The notes: generated from the sequence alone by a model not told the origin. A DNA stretch of 46,775 nucleotides from Gracilibacillus oryzae (GCF_009498735.1 NZ_ML762441.1:27885-74659), one strand, 5' to 3'. Shown: positions 38,888-46,559, numbered from the stretch's first letter. Numbers and translations: made by a program.

Positions 38888-39232
38888 CTATTCCGCTCTT
38901 TTTTCTTTTTTGACTTTCCTTAACGTATGTTTTGTTCCCCAATCATGCATTGCTTCTAAAATCGGCTGCAGACTTCTCCCATACTCTGTGATCGAATATT
39001 CCACTTTTGGCGGCACTTCTGGAAAAATCACTCTTTCTACAATATCTTCTGCTTCTAATTCTCTTAATTGCTTTGTTAACATTTTTTGTGTGATCCCGGG
39101 TATACTTCTCCTAAGCTCATTAAAACGCTGAGTACCGTGATTTAATAAATGTAGCAATATAATTGGCTTCCATTTGCCGACAAGAATACTTAAGGCATCT
39201 TCTACACGACAGGCATTAGGCTCATATTTCAT
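38888..39232 (-). CDS. HxlR-family transcriptional regulator
   Basis: This 114-residue winged-helix regulator of the HxlR family has the conserved single Cys near the N-terminus (EPNACRVEDALSILVGKWKPIILLHLL), as in YodB/HypR-type redox or electrophile sensors. FNELRRSIPGITQKMLTKQLRELE is the recognition helix and YSITEYGRSL the wing. The start is the ATG at 39232, because AGGAGG (39241-39246) lies 7 bases upstream. Longer in-frame starts at 39238 and 39256 overlap or precede that site. It is divergent from the flavin monooxygenase gene, which it may repress. Confidence 0.88.
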   Translation of the reverse strand: MKYEPNACRVEDALSILVGKWKPIILLHLLNHGTQRFNELRRSIPGITQKMLTKQLRELEAEDIVERVIFPEVPPKVEYSITEYGRSLQPILEAMHDWGTKHTLRKVKKEKRAE

Positions 39233-39248
39233 TTTCATACCTCCTGAC

Positions 39249-39266
39249 AGTATCATTTAGGATACT
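39249..39266. promoter_or_regulatory. Probable HxlR operator
   Basis: AGTATC (39249-39254) and GATACT (39261-39266) form a perfect 6-bp inverted repeat with a 6-bp centre. It lies immediately upstream of the hxlR-type ribosome site in the divergent intergenic region. Position and symmetry suit a dimeric winged-helix repressor. Confidence 0.55.
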
Positions 39267-39371
39267 ATATATCTTTAAAGTGCGTACTTACATCTTTTGC
39301 TTATAGCATCCATAATAACATATGTAAAGAGTCATAATAACAAGTTTTCCTTAAAAGAAAGGTTGTGCAAA

Positions 39372-40442
39372 ATGGAACAATTTCGGATTAATCCAAGCAA
39401 AGGATTAGAATTTGGTATATATACATTAGGCGATCATTTGCCGAACCCAGCAACTGGTGAAAGAATTTCGGCAAAGCAGCGGCTTGATGAAATCATTGAA
39501 TTAGCCAAGCTTGCTGATGAAGCGGGAATTGATTTTTTTAGTGTCGGTGAAAGTCACCAGGAGTATTTTACAACACAGGCACACTCTGTTGTCTTATCAG
39601 CTATTGCGCAGGCTACAGAGAAGATTAAGATTGCAAGCTCCTCTACTATTATCAGTACATTAGATCCTGTCAGGGTTTATGAGGATTTTGCTACAATTGA
39701 CTTGATCTCAGGCGGGCGTGCAGAGATTATTGCTGGCAGAGCTTCACGTGTCGGAAATTTTGAACTATTAGGCTATGACCTCCATGATTATGAGGAGTTG
39801 TATGAAGAAAAGTTCGATTTGCTGCTCAAGATTAATAAAGAAGAAGTGGTTAACTGGAGTGGTAAATATCGTGCGCCATTAAGAGATGCAAAAGTATTGC
39901 CGCGACCATTAAACGGTTCGATGCCAATCTGGCGGGCAGTTGGAGGACATCCCACAAGTGCGGTCAAAGCGGGATATGCTGGTGTTCCGATATTCCTTGC
40001 ATCACTTGGCGGTCCTGTCTCCATCTTTAAACGAACAATTGATGCATATCGAGATGCATTAACACAGGCAGGGCATGACCCAGCCAGGTTCCCTGTGGCG
40101 ACTGCTGGATTTTTCTATTTAGCAGAAACGACACAGCAAGCACAGCGGGATACGTATCCATCTGTCAATGAAGGAATGCAGCTTACCAATGGGCGTGGTT
40201 TTCCAAAACAGCATTTCGCACAGGGTGCAAGCCCGCGTGATGTGATGAATATCGGCAGTCCACAAGAGGTAATTGAGAAAATCCTCTATCAGCATGAAAT
40301 GTATGGTCATCAGCGCTATATTGCACAAATGGACTTTGGTGGCATCCCTTTTGAAAAGTTAAGAAAAAACATTGAGTTAATCGGCAAAGAAGTATTGCCT
40401 GCAATAAGAAAATATACAGCGAAGCAGGAGGGTCAGCAATGA
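39372..40442 (+). CDS. LLM-class flavin-dependent monooxygenase
   Basis: This 356-residue member of the luciferase-like monooxygenase family has a TIM barrel that uses reduced FMN. Recognisable parts are LEFGIYTLGDHLPNP at the N-terminus, IDFFSVGESHQEYF, TEKIKIASSSTIISTLDPVRVYED and GGRAEIIAGRAS. The substrate is unknown. The start is the ATG at 39372 behind GAAAGG; a TTG at 39297 would add 25 residues across the intergenic region. It overlaps the flavin reductase gene by 4 bases, so the two probably form a two-component oxygenase, with the divergent HxlR protein as regulator. Confidence 0.88.
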   Translation: MEQFRINPSKGLEFGIYTLGDHLPNPATGERISAKQRLDEIIELAKLADEAGIDFFSVGESHQEYFTTQAHSVVLSAIAQATEKIKIASSSTIISTLDPVRVYEDFATIDLISGGRAEIIAGRASRVGNFELLGYDLHDYEELYEEKFDLLLKINKEEVVNWSGKYRAPLRDAKVLPRPLNGSMPIWRAVGGHPTSAVKAGYAGVPIFLASLGGPVSIFKRTIDAYRDALTQAGHDPARFPVATAGFFYLAETTQQAQRDTYPSVNEGMQLTNGRGFPKQHFAQGASPRDVMNIGSPQEVIEKILYQHEMYGHQRYIAQMDFGGIPFEKLRKNIELIGKEVLPAIRKYTAKQEGQQ

Positions 40443-41005
40443 AAGTAGTCTTTCTTTCAGGTTCCATTGTTGGTTCCAAAACAAAAACTGCCATAAGCTA
40501 TGCGATGAATAAATTGGCAGAAGCCTATCCGGATACAGAAGCAGAGCTGTTAGACTTGGCAGAATATGAAATCCAATTTAGTGATGGCCGAAACTACTTA
40601 GATTACAGTGGAGATACAAAGTATGTAACAGAAACATTGATGAATGCAGATGCTATTGTAATTGGAACACCAATATTTCAGGCCTCGATACCAGGTACCC
40701 TGAAAAATATATTTGATCTATTACCAGTTAACGCATTTCGAGATAAAGTTGTCAGCATGATAATTACGGCTGGTTCTGCAAAGCATTATTTAATTGCGGA
40801 ACAGCAATTGAAACCAATCCTTGCCTATATGAAGGCGCAAATTGTTCAGACATATGTCTTTATTGAAGAAATAGATTTTCATCGTAAAGAAATCGTTAAT
40901 GATGATGTCATTTTTCGGGTTAATCGCCTGGTAGAAGATACAATGGTATTAGCTGAAACTTATCAAAAAATTAGAGAAGCGCAAGAAGCAAGCTACGATT
41001 TTTAA
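40439..41005 (+). CDS. NAD(P)H-dependent FMN reductase
   Basis: This 188-residue flavodoxin-fold reductase has the FMN-binding loop SGSIVGSKTKTA (about residues 7-18), followed by GTPIFQASIPGTLKNIFDLLP, typical of the SsuE/NADPH-dependent FMN reductase family. It would supply reduced FMN to the coupled monooxygenase. Start and upstream stop overlap as ATGA. No terminator is clear before cwlD. Confidence 0.87.
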   Translation: MKVVFLSGSIVGSKTKTAISYAMNKLAEAYPDTEAELLDLAEYEIQFSDGRNYLDYSGDTKYVTETLMNADAIVIGTPIFQASIPGTLKNIFDLLPVNAFRDKVVSMIITAGSAKHYLIAEQQLKPILAYMKAQIVQTYVFIEEIDFHRKEIVNDDVIFRVNRLVEDTMVLAETYQKIREAQEASYDF

Positions 41006-41014
41006 ATAAGTTAG

Positions 41015-41043
41015 GCATAACCGTTTTGCTTGTCCCATATAGT
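41015..41043 (+). promoter_or_regulatory. Candidate SigE (mother-cell) promoter for cwlD
   Basis: GCATAAC (41015-41021), a 14-bp spacer and CATATAGT (41036-41043) fit the SigE pattern KMATATT-N14-CATACANT, missing two -35 bases and one -10 base. It ends 33 bases before the cwlD ATG. In B. subtilis cwlD is transcribed under sporulation sigma factors. Confidence 0.5.
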
Positions 41044-41076
41044 TTAATTAAGAATGGCAGTATGGGGGGAAGCGGT

Positions 41077-41793
41077 ATGCCGCGTGCAGTGAAGATTTTT
41101 CTCTGGTTAACAGGACTTTTGGTTTTAATTATATTAATTCAATATCCAATGCAGAATGCAATGGATTCATGGCGGACATGGTCTCTGCCACTTGCAGGGA
41201 AGACAATTGTGCTTGATCCGGGCCATGGGGGAGCAGATGGCGGTGCGGTCGGCTCTGATAAAACACAAGAAAAAGAAATCGCGTTAAATGTTACGAATAT
41301 ACTTAGAGACTACCTTCAGCAAGCTGGTGCTACCGTTTATCTGACGCGTGAAGGGGATTATGACTTAGCGGCAGAAGACACAAAAGGATTGTCGCGTAGA
41401 AAATCAGAAGATATTCAGCAACGAGTAGAGTTTATCAATGAAAAGGAAGCGGACTTTTTTCTAAGTATTCATTTAAATGCATTATCTGACGGCAGGTGGA
41501 AAGGTGCCCAGACCTTTTTTCATCCAGGCAGATCGGAAAATGAACAGCTGGCAAAATTTATTCAGGCAGAAATCATCCGCAATCTGGAAAATACCAAAAG
41601 GGTAGCTTTGCCAATCCATCAAATCTTTATTCTTAAATATGCGGAAGCACCTGGAGCACTTGTAGAAATCGGTTTTTTGTCTAATAATGAAGAATTAAGG
41701 TTATTAACATCGGATGAGTATCAACGTAAAATGGCTGCAAGTATTTATGAAGGGGTATTACGATTTGTGACCGAAGGGGAGATAGAGGATTAA
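41077..41793 (+). CDS. cwlD: N-acetylmuramoyl-L-alanine amidase CwlD (spore cortex)
   Basis: CwlD makes the muramic-delta-lactam of the spore cortex peptidoglycan, a mark recognised by germination lytic enzymes. The protein has 238 residues. An N-terminal membrane anchor (about residues 7-24) precedes the Amidase_3 domain, with Zn ligands H50 (LDPGHGGADGGAVG), E65 or E67 and H132 (SIHLNA), and the catalytic Glu at about 197 (VEIGF). The ATG at 41077 lies just after GGGGGGAAG; longer in-frame starts upstream fall inside the promoter region. A SigE-type promoter is seen upstream and a terminator downstream. Confidence 0.94.
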   Translation: MPRAVKIFLWLTGLLVLIILIQYPMQNAMDSWRTWSLPLAGKTIVLDPGHGGADGGAVGSDKTQEKEIALNVTNILRDYLQQAGATVYLTREGDYDLAAEDTKGLSRRKSEDIQQRVEFINEKEADFFLSIHLNALSDGRWKGAQTFFHPGRSENEQLAKFIQAEIIRNLENTKRVALPIHQIFILKYAEAPGALVEIGFLSNNEELRLLTSDEYQRKMAASIYEGVLRFVTEGEIED

Positions 41794-41808
41794 ATAGTGT
41801 ATGGTTTT

Positions 41809-41833
41809 AGCGGGTTCCATTGCCCGCTTTTTT
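41809..41833 (+). terminator. Terminator after cwlD
   Basis: AGCGGG (41809-41814) pairs with CCCGCT (41823-41828) around an 8-base loop, and is followed by a T-run to 41833. Confidence 0.87.
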
Positions 41834-41878
41834 ACATATAAGAAATGTATGGATTGGCCAGTCAGGAGGATGGAAGCA

Positions 41879-42613
41879 ATGAAACTTACGACAATTGGAT
41901 TTTGGGGGGCATATCCCAGTAAGAATGAAGCTACTTCGTGTTATTTGCTGGAAGAGAAGGGTAAAAAGATAGTGATTGATTGTGGAAGCGGTGCTTTAGC
42001 GAAATTACAAAACCATATAGAATTAACCGACTTGGATGCAGTTATTATTAGTCATATCCATCCAGACCATATTGCAGATTTATATTGTTTGGAATATGCC
42101 ATGTTAATTCAACAGCAATTAGGGAATCGGCAGAAGCCGTTAGATGTTTTTATATATACAGAAAATGTAAGTCATCTTCCTTTCTCCTATCCAGATATTT
42201 TTCAAGTAAAACAAATTAAGGAAGATAGTCAACTGCAAATTGGAACGCTTAGCTTCTCTTTTCATAACAACCTGCATGAGATTCCGTGCTGTGCGGTAAA
42301 AATAACAGATCAAGCCGGGAAGTCTTTTGTCTATTCCGGGGATACAGGCTATACAGAAAGTTTCGTTCAGTTTGCTCGTAATGTCGATACATTATTAATC
42401 GAATGCAGTTTCTTTCTAGAGCAAAAAGGGCTTGTAAAAGGGCACTTATCAACAGTGGAAGTTGCGGAGATTGCAGAGAGGGCTGATGTAAAACATGTGA
42501 TACTCACGCATTTTCCTCACTATGGCAGCATCGAACAGTTAGTAAAAGAAGTACAAGCACTTAGCAGTAAATCTGTTGATTATGCCAAGGAAACCTTGTC
42601 TATTACTATATAG
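41879..42613 (+). CDS. Metallo-beta-lactamase fold hydrolase (YhfI-like)
   Basis: This 244-residue hydrolase of the metallo-beta-lactamase superfamily has the metal motif HIHPDH at 59-64, then NLHEIPC, YSGDTGYT and the late THFPHYG. Layout and length match B. subtilis YhfI, related to RNase Z and beta-lactamase-like phosphodiesterases; its substrate is unknown. The ATG at 41879 has AGGAGG 8 bases upstream; longer frames would run back through the cwlD terminator and are rejected. It is placed between cwlD and salA, which is not its B. subtilis location as I recall it. Confidence 0.88.
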   Translation: MKLTTIGFWGAYPSKNEATSCYLLEEKGKKIVIDCGSGALAKLQNHIELTDLDAVIISHIHPDHIADLYCLEYAMLIQQQLGNRQKPLDVFIYTENVSHLPFSYPDIFQVKQIKEDSQLQIGTLSFSFHNNLHEIPCCAVKITDQAGKSFVYSGDTGYTESFVQFARNVDTLLIECSFFLEQKGLVKGHLSTVEVAEIAERADVKHVILTHFPHYGSIEQLVKEVQALSSKSVDYAKETLSITI

Positions 42614-42758
42614 TGATTGTTTAGCAACTTATGTTTTACGTTGTAAGTCAGTACGTTTAGTATTCAGAGAATTTATCACAGAAGCTAATCATCCTGACAA
42701 GTTACACAAATGAGCTGTGGAGGATTTAATTCCCCCAACTGATCAAAGTCTCACTTTA

Positions 42759-42767
42759 TGTTATACT
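42759..42767 (+). promoter_or_regulatory. Extended -10 promoter for salA
   Basis: TG-T-TATACT (42759-42767) is an extended -10. A weak -35 (CTGATC at 42739-42744, three of six matches) lies 17 bp upstream. The rest of the 194-base gap (42614-42807) has no gene and only short imperfect repeats. Confidence 0.5.
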
Positions 42768-42807
42768 AGCACTTAAGAAGATAAGATTAAAATTGAGGTG
42801 ACCTATT

Positions 42808-43854
42808 TTGCTTACGGAACAAAATGTTATCGAACTCTTACACAAAATGAAGGATCCGTTTTTGCATAAAACATTTAAAGAAACGGGAGGCATTGAAGAG
42901 GTATCGATTAAGTCAGATAAAAATCATGTCAGCGTGAAATTAGCAATTGCTAAAACGAATACAGGAGAGCAAATGCAACTGCAGCAGGAACTGGTAGGGA
43001 CTTTGAAGCAATTGGGAGCGGCTACTGTTGGTCTTAGATTCTCTCAATTACCTGATGAAGTGATAGCTAAATTCCAGCCAACAAAAGAGGAAGACCCTTC
43101 TTTGTTAAGTGAAAGCTCAAAGACAAAGTTCCTGGCAATTGCCAGTGGTAAAGGCGGTGTCGGTAAATCGACTGTGACTGTTAATACAGCAGTAGCACTT
43201 GCCAGGCTGGGAAATAAAGTTGGGATAATCGATGCCGATATATATGGCTTCAGTGTACCTGATATGATGGGTGTTGAGGAAAGACCGAAACTGAAAGGCA
43301 ATAAAATTGTCCCTGTTGAGCGTTTTGGTGTAAAGATCATTTCAATGGGATTCTTTGTTGAAGATAATTCACCGGTTATCTGGCGCGGTCCTCGACTTGG
43401 GAAGATGCTGGCTAGTTTCTTTAAAGAAGTGGAGTGGGGAGAACTGGACTATCTATTATTAGACTTGCCTCCTGGGACAGGGGATGTAGCATTAGATGTC
43501 CATAATATGATTCCAAGCTCGAAAGAAATTATCGTAACTACACCACATCCTACTGCTGCATTTGTTGCAGCTCGTGCAGGTCAAATGGCAATCAATACAG
43601 ATCATGAAATCTTAGGTGTTATTGAAAACATGTCTTACTTCGAGAGCAAAGTAACAGGTGAGAAGGAATATGTTTTCGGTAAAGGTGGCGGAGATAAACT
43701 TGCGGAAGTATTGAATACAAAGGTTATCGGCCGTTTATCTTTACAACAGCCATATGAGGAAGAAGGCGTCTTTGCACCTTCTGTTTATCAGGAAGATCAT
43801 CCAAATGGACAAGAGTATTTAGAAGTGGCGAAACAAATTATCGAGAAATTATAA
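42808..43854 (+). CDS. salA: Mrp/ApbC-family P-loop ATPase SalA
   Basis: This 348-residue protein has an N-terminal MIP18-type domain (about residues 4-90) and a C-terminal Mrp/NBP35-like ATPase with the deviant Walker A GKGGVGKST (114-122) and LLDLPPGTGD. The family members are iron-sulfur cluster carriers. The B. subtilis homologue SalA regulates scoC and exoprotease synthesis. The Cys pair often seen in Mrp proteins is absent from the ENMSYFESK region, as in B. subtilis SalA. The start is a TTG behind GAGGTG. Neighbours gerD and kbaA agree with the assignment. Confidence 0.92.
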   Translation: MLTEQNVIELLHKMKDPFLHKTFKETGGIEEVSIKSDKNHVSVKLAIAKTNTGEQMQLQQELVGTLKQLGAATVGLRFSQLPDEVIAKFQPTKEEDPSLLSESSKTKFLAIASGKGGVGKSTVTVNTAVALARLGNKVGIIDADIYGFSVPDMMGVEERPKLKGNKIVPVERFGVKIISMGFFVEDNSPVIWRGPRLGKMLASFFKEVEWGELDYLLLDLPPGTGDVALDVHNMIPSSKEIIVTTPHPTAAFVAARAGQMAINTDHEILGVIENMSYFESKVTGEKEYVFGKGGGDKLAEVLNTKVIGRLSLQQPYEEEGVFAPSVYQEDHPNGQEYLEVAKQIIEKL

Positions 43855-43862
43855 GATATAAC

Positions 43863-43894
43863 AAAAAAGTCTAGCGGAAAAGCTAGACTTTTTT
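43863..43894. terminator. Bidirectional terminator between salA and gerD
   Basis: A perfect 13-bp stem (43863-43875 with 43882-43894) with a 6-base loop begins in six As and ends in six Ts. It suits both the + strand salA and the - strand gerD. Confidence 0.92.
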
Positions 43895-43912
43895 GCTGTA
43901 TGAAATGAAGAA

Positions 43913-44572
43913 TTAGCTGCTTTGTTGTTCCTGGCTACCTTCTCCGGATTGCCCGCCTTCACCGCCACCCTGGCCGCTCTGACCGCCTTCCTGAGATTCG
44001 CCGCCCCCATTGTCAGCAGGTTTCATTTCTTTGGCTGCATTCATTAACAATTCCGCAATTTTTGCCTGAAACATTGGAGAACTAAATGTTTCTTCCATTA
44101 ATTTTTCTAAGTGGGAACGGAATTGCTGCCCTGTTAAAACCTGTAATGTTATCTTTTCCATATCAGGGTTGCTGAATACTTCCATGAGTTTCGTCTGGTA
44201 TTCCGGGTCGCTCATCAGTTTTTTCATTACGTCTTCTTGTTTTTCCTGGAGAGCTAATGCGAATGATTCGACAAATTTAGGATCCTGGAACATTTTAGAC
44301 CAGAACTCTTTTCCTTGGTCAGACGATAGTGCACCTTCAACAGAATCCTTTACTACTTTTGCATCAATTACGTAGGTCTGTTGCATATCATCACTTGCAA
44401 GTACCTCTGTAATGGCCTTTTTTCCTTCATCTGTTTTTAAAATATCTGCAACCATCTTTTTTGTACCTTCATAATTGCCTTCTTCTTTCCCTTCTGTGTT
44501 ACCACCACCGCCGCATGCTGTTACGAAAAGCATGATTATAATTAAATATATATAGACTTTATTAGCATTCAT
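43913..44572 (-). CDS. gerD: Spore germination lipoprotein GerD
   Basis: GerD is the scaffold that clusters nutrient germinant receptors into the spore germinosome. The 219-residue protein has a signal with lipobox VTAC (Cys 20), then the conserved core TKKMVADILKTDEGKKAITEVL and DPEYQTKLMEVFSNPDMEK. The C-terminus is unusually long and rich in Gly, Gln and Ser (about 185-219: GGGESQEGGQSGQGGG...), longer than the B. subtilis tail. The start is the ATG at 44572 behind AGAGG; longer frames run into the ribosome site. A SigG-type promoter lies upstream. Confidence 0.93.
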   Translation of the reverse strand: MNANKVYIYLIIIMLFVTACGGGGNTEGKEEGNYEGTKKMVADILKTDEGKKAITEVLASDDMQQTYVIDAKVVKDSVEGALSSDQGKEFWSKMFQDPKFVESFALALQEKQEDVMKKLMSDPEYQTKLMEVFSNPDMEKITLQVLTGQQFRSHLEKLMEETFSSPMFQAKIAELLMNAAKEMKPADNGGGESQEGGQSGQGGGEGGQSGEGSQEQQSS

Positions 44573-44612
44573 ACATACCTCTACCTTTCTGTATGTCAAA
44601 TCTGTGTACTAA

Positions 44613-44641
44613 TAATATGGAACTTATCAAAATTTCTATGT
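44613..44641 (-). promoter_or_regulatory. Candidate SigG (forespore) promoter for gerD
   Basis: On the - strand ACATA (44641-44637), 17 bp, then CATATTA (44619-44613) matches SigG GMATR-N17/18-CATNHTA in four of five and seven of seven positions. gerD is SigG dependent in B. subtilis, which agrees. Confidence 0.55.
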
Positions 44642-44715
44642 ATGAACAGCGCAAAAAAAAATGGTTCATGGTAAAATGTTTGGAGGAATGGAAATAGAGG
44701 TAGGAGGATTTTGTC

Positions 44716-45306
44716 TTGAAAAGCCGTAATGTTGTTCGCTTGTTTTTTTCTACATTGCTAATAGGGGGTTTTTCTACTCTTATTACAAGTTTTTTTGTGA
44801 AAACGGAAGCTTATATCAAATTTATGAATCCGTTTGATTGGTTTGAAGTATTTGGACTGGTGATATTTTTCCTTGCACTGGGATTTGTGTTCAGTTTAAT
44901 TAGTCAAATGGGTTACTTTGCATACCTGACAGTTAATCAATTTGCTTTAGGATTGTTTCGAAGTATTTGGCCATTATTGCAGGTTGTACTCATTGTCTTT
45001 GCTCTTTTTGATTTAGTTTATTTCCGTTATCGTTCTGTAGAAGATGGATCTCTCGGTATTTTTATCATAACTGCAATTGCTTTACTTGTTTATGGATTGG
45101 TTATTGCTGCAATTAAAGCTAAGGAAACAAACAGGAAAGCATTTATTCCGGCCTTGTTTTTTATGATAGTGGTAACATCAATAGAATGGGTGCCTGGACT
45201 AAGAACAAGTGGTGGAGACTATGCCTGGTTAATGATCGTACCACTTATTATTTGTAATACTTACCAGCTGTTAATTTTACACCGGTTGACGAAAGACAAA
45301 AAATAG
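44716..45306 (+). CDS. kbaA: KinB signalling pathway activator KbaA
   Basis: KbaA is an integral membrane protein that activates the KinB branch of the sporulation phosphorelay. The 196-residue sequence has about six hydrophobic segments and the family pattern FDWFEVFGLVIFFLALGFVFSLISQMGYFAYLT. It starts at TTG (44716) behind TAGGAGGA. It is divergent from gerD and convergent with pdaB, as in B. subtilis. Its stop codon lies within the 5' arm of the terminator. Confidence 0.92.
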   Translation: MKSRNVVRLFFSTLLIGGFSTLITSFFVKTEAYIKFMNPFDWFEVFGLVIFFLALGFVFSLISQMGYFAYLTVNQFALGLFRSIWPLLQVVLIVFALFDLVYFRYRSVEDGSLGIFIITAIALLVYGLVIAAIKAKETNRKAFIPALFFMIVVTSIEWVPGLRTSGGDYAWLMIVPLIICNTYQLLILHRLTKDKK

Positions 45307-45333
45307 ACCTCTCCTTCAGGAGGTCTATTTTTT
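45298..45333. terminator. Bidirectional terminator shared by kbaA and pdaB
   Basis: A perfect 14-bp stem (45298-45311 with 45320-45333) begins with six As and ends with six Ts. The kbaA stop TAG (45304-45306) is in one arm and the pdaB stop (45325-45327, - strand) is in the other. Confidence 0.92.
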
Positions 45334-46098
45334 GGCAGGCTCTAATTCCTTTTGTGTACCTTCAGCATGTGTAATTAACTCTGAAATAGTCAGAAGGCTT
45401 AATTTTTGCTGTTTTAGTTGAGGGATAACGGTTGCTAATGCCTTATCCGTTTGTTTTACCGAATCGGAAGCATGCAGCAAGATAATGGAGCCAAACTTCA
45501 CTTCTGATAATATGTGTTCAGTAATAACAGCTGTTCCAGGATTTTTCCAATCATTTGGGTTAATGCTCCAATGAATCATTTTTAAGCCTTGATTTTCTAT
45601 TATTTGAAGCATTTCTTTGTTCAAAAAGCCATTTGGCGTTCGAAATAAGTATGTTTCCTCATAACCGAGCTTTTTAAAGGTTTCTTTTGCTTTGGCAATA
45701 TCTGATCTGATCTTTTCGATATCTTGTTCTTCGTATGGCGCATAACGGTAACCAAGCATCCCAATTTCGTGCTTTGATTCTTTTATCATGTCTAGTAAGT
45801 CCGGATGCCGCTCTGCCCATTCACCACTCACAAAAAAGGTAGCAATGGCATCAGATTTTTTTAATTGGTTGAGGATAGGTTCAACTTGTTCAGAGCCATG
45901 GCTAATATTAAAGGTTAATGCAATGGATGGATGATCCTTGTTACCGGTGTTCAATGCTTTAGGCTCCTCTTGGTCAGAGAAAACAGTAAAAGAATAATTA
46001 GTACCAAGAAATATGAAAATGGCTGCAAATAATGCTATCGGGATGATAATAAATAGTTTCTTTTGTTTTTTTATATCTACTATATAAAGTCGTCGCAT
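45325..46098 (-). CDS. pdaB: Polysaccharide deacetylase PdaB (spore)
   Basis: PdaB is a spore-specific NodB-fold protein needed for cortex stability in B. subtilis. The 257-residue protein has an N-terminal anchor (about residues 14-32) and the deacetylase domain (ATFFVSGEWAERHP, HEIGMLGYRYAPYEEQD, TPNGFLNKEML, IILLHASDS). The first metal and catalytic motif, TFDIS in the B. subtilis protein, reads TFNIS here (Asn for the first Asp), and an altered SHG follows. The enzyme may have lost or changed metal binding. GGGAGGAAG precedes the ATG. A SigE-like promoter lies upstream. Confidence 0.92.
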   Translation of the reverse strand: MRRLYIVDIKKQKKLFIIIPIALFAAIFIFLGTNYSFTVFSDQEEPKALNTGNKDHPSIALTFNISHGSEQVEPILNQLKKSDAIATFFVSGEWAERHPDLLDMIKESKHEIGMLGYRYAPYEEQDIEKIRSDIAKAKETFKKLGYEETYLFRTPNGFLNKEMLQIIENQGLKMIHWSINPNDWKNPGTAVITEHILSEVKFGSIILLHASDSVKQTDKALATVIPQLKQQKLSLLTISELITHAEGTQKELEPAKK

Positions 46099-46127
46099 TT
46101 GCTTCCTCCCTTTATTAGGCTTGTTTC

Positions 46128-46156
46128 ATTCTATGAAGAAGGATTTCTAATTATGA
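46128..46156 (-). promoter_or_regulatory. Candidate SigE promoter for pdaB
   Basis: On the - strand TCATAAT (46156-46150), 14 bp, then CATAGAAT (46135-46128) fits KMATATT-N14-CATACANT with one mismatch in each element. It would give a short leader ahead of the pdaB ribosome site. Confidence 0.5.
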
Positions 46157-46244
46157 TGTCTAATTATGTTTAATTTTGATAAAAACAAGGAATAAAGGAA
46201 ATAGTAATAGAGGACGAGGTCGTTAAAGGTAGGGAGTGATAGTA

Positions 46245-46466
46245 ATGCTGGGATTATTAATCAGCGACAAAGAACAAAATGAATTAGAGCATGTAATTAA
46301 AAGAGAGTTAGAAGAACTGTTATTAGATCTAGAGGATAATCGTATTGATCAATTAGTGAAGCAAGCAATGCGTGAAAGATATAAGGTTCTATTTCGATTA
46401 TTTGCAAGAGTGGCAGCAGAAGATGAAATAAAAAGATACATCCCCAAACAAGTTAAGATTGAATAG
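46245..46466 (+). CDS. Small conserved-looking helical protein of unknown function
   Basis: This 73-residue, highly charged protein is predicted to be largely helical (DKEQNELEHVIKRELEELLLDLEDNRIDQLVKQAMRERYK). It has no signal peptide, membrane segment or known motif. The sequence composition and a good GGGAG site (46232-46236) 8 bases before the ATG support a real gene; an in-frame GTG at 46236 overlaps that site and is rejected. It is divergent from pdaB and followed by a strong terminator. I do not recognise its function. Confidence 0.7.
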   Translation: MLGLLISDKEQNELEHVIKRELEELLLDLEDNRIDQLVKQAMRERYKVLFRLFARVAAEDEIKRYIPKQVKIE

Positions 46467-46475
46467 TTTCCCAAG

Positions 46476-46520
46476 AAACTGTGCTTAATGAATAATATTA
46501 GGCATAGTTTTATTTTTTTT
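46476..46520 (+). terminator. Terminator after the small gene
   Basis: The stem 46476-46490 pairs with 46496-46510 (15 bp with G-U pairs; AAACTGTGC with GCATAGTTT outermost). TA and eight Ts follow. It insulates the rRNA operon from upstream transcription. Confidence 0.88.
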
Positions 46521-46530
46521 AAAAAAACTC

Positions 46531-46559
46531 TTGCCTGACTCTGAAATATATGATATATT
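46531..46559 (+). promoter_or_regulatory. rRNA operon promoter P1
   Basis: TTGCCT (46531-46536), 17 bp, TATATT (46554-46559). A hairpin CGTCA/TGACG (46569-46583) starts within a few bases of the predicted transcript start. Confidence 0.75.

Noticed and set aside
39297-39326. TTGCTT-N18-TATGTA as the monooxygenase promoter
   Set aside because: Possible but both boxes are poor; many such matches occur in this AT-rich gap.
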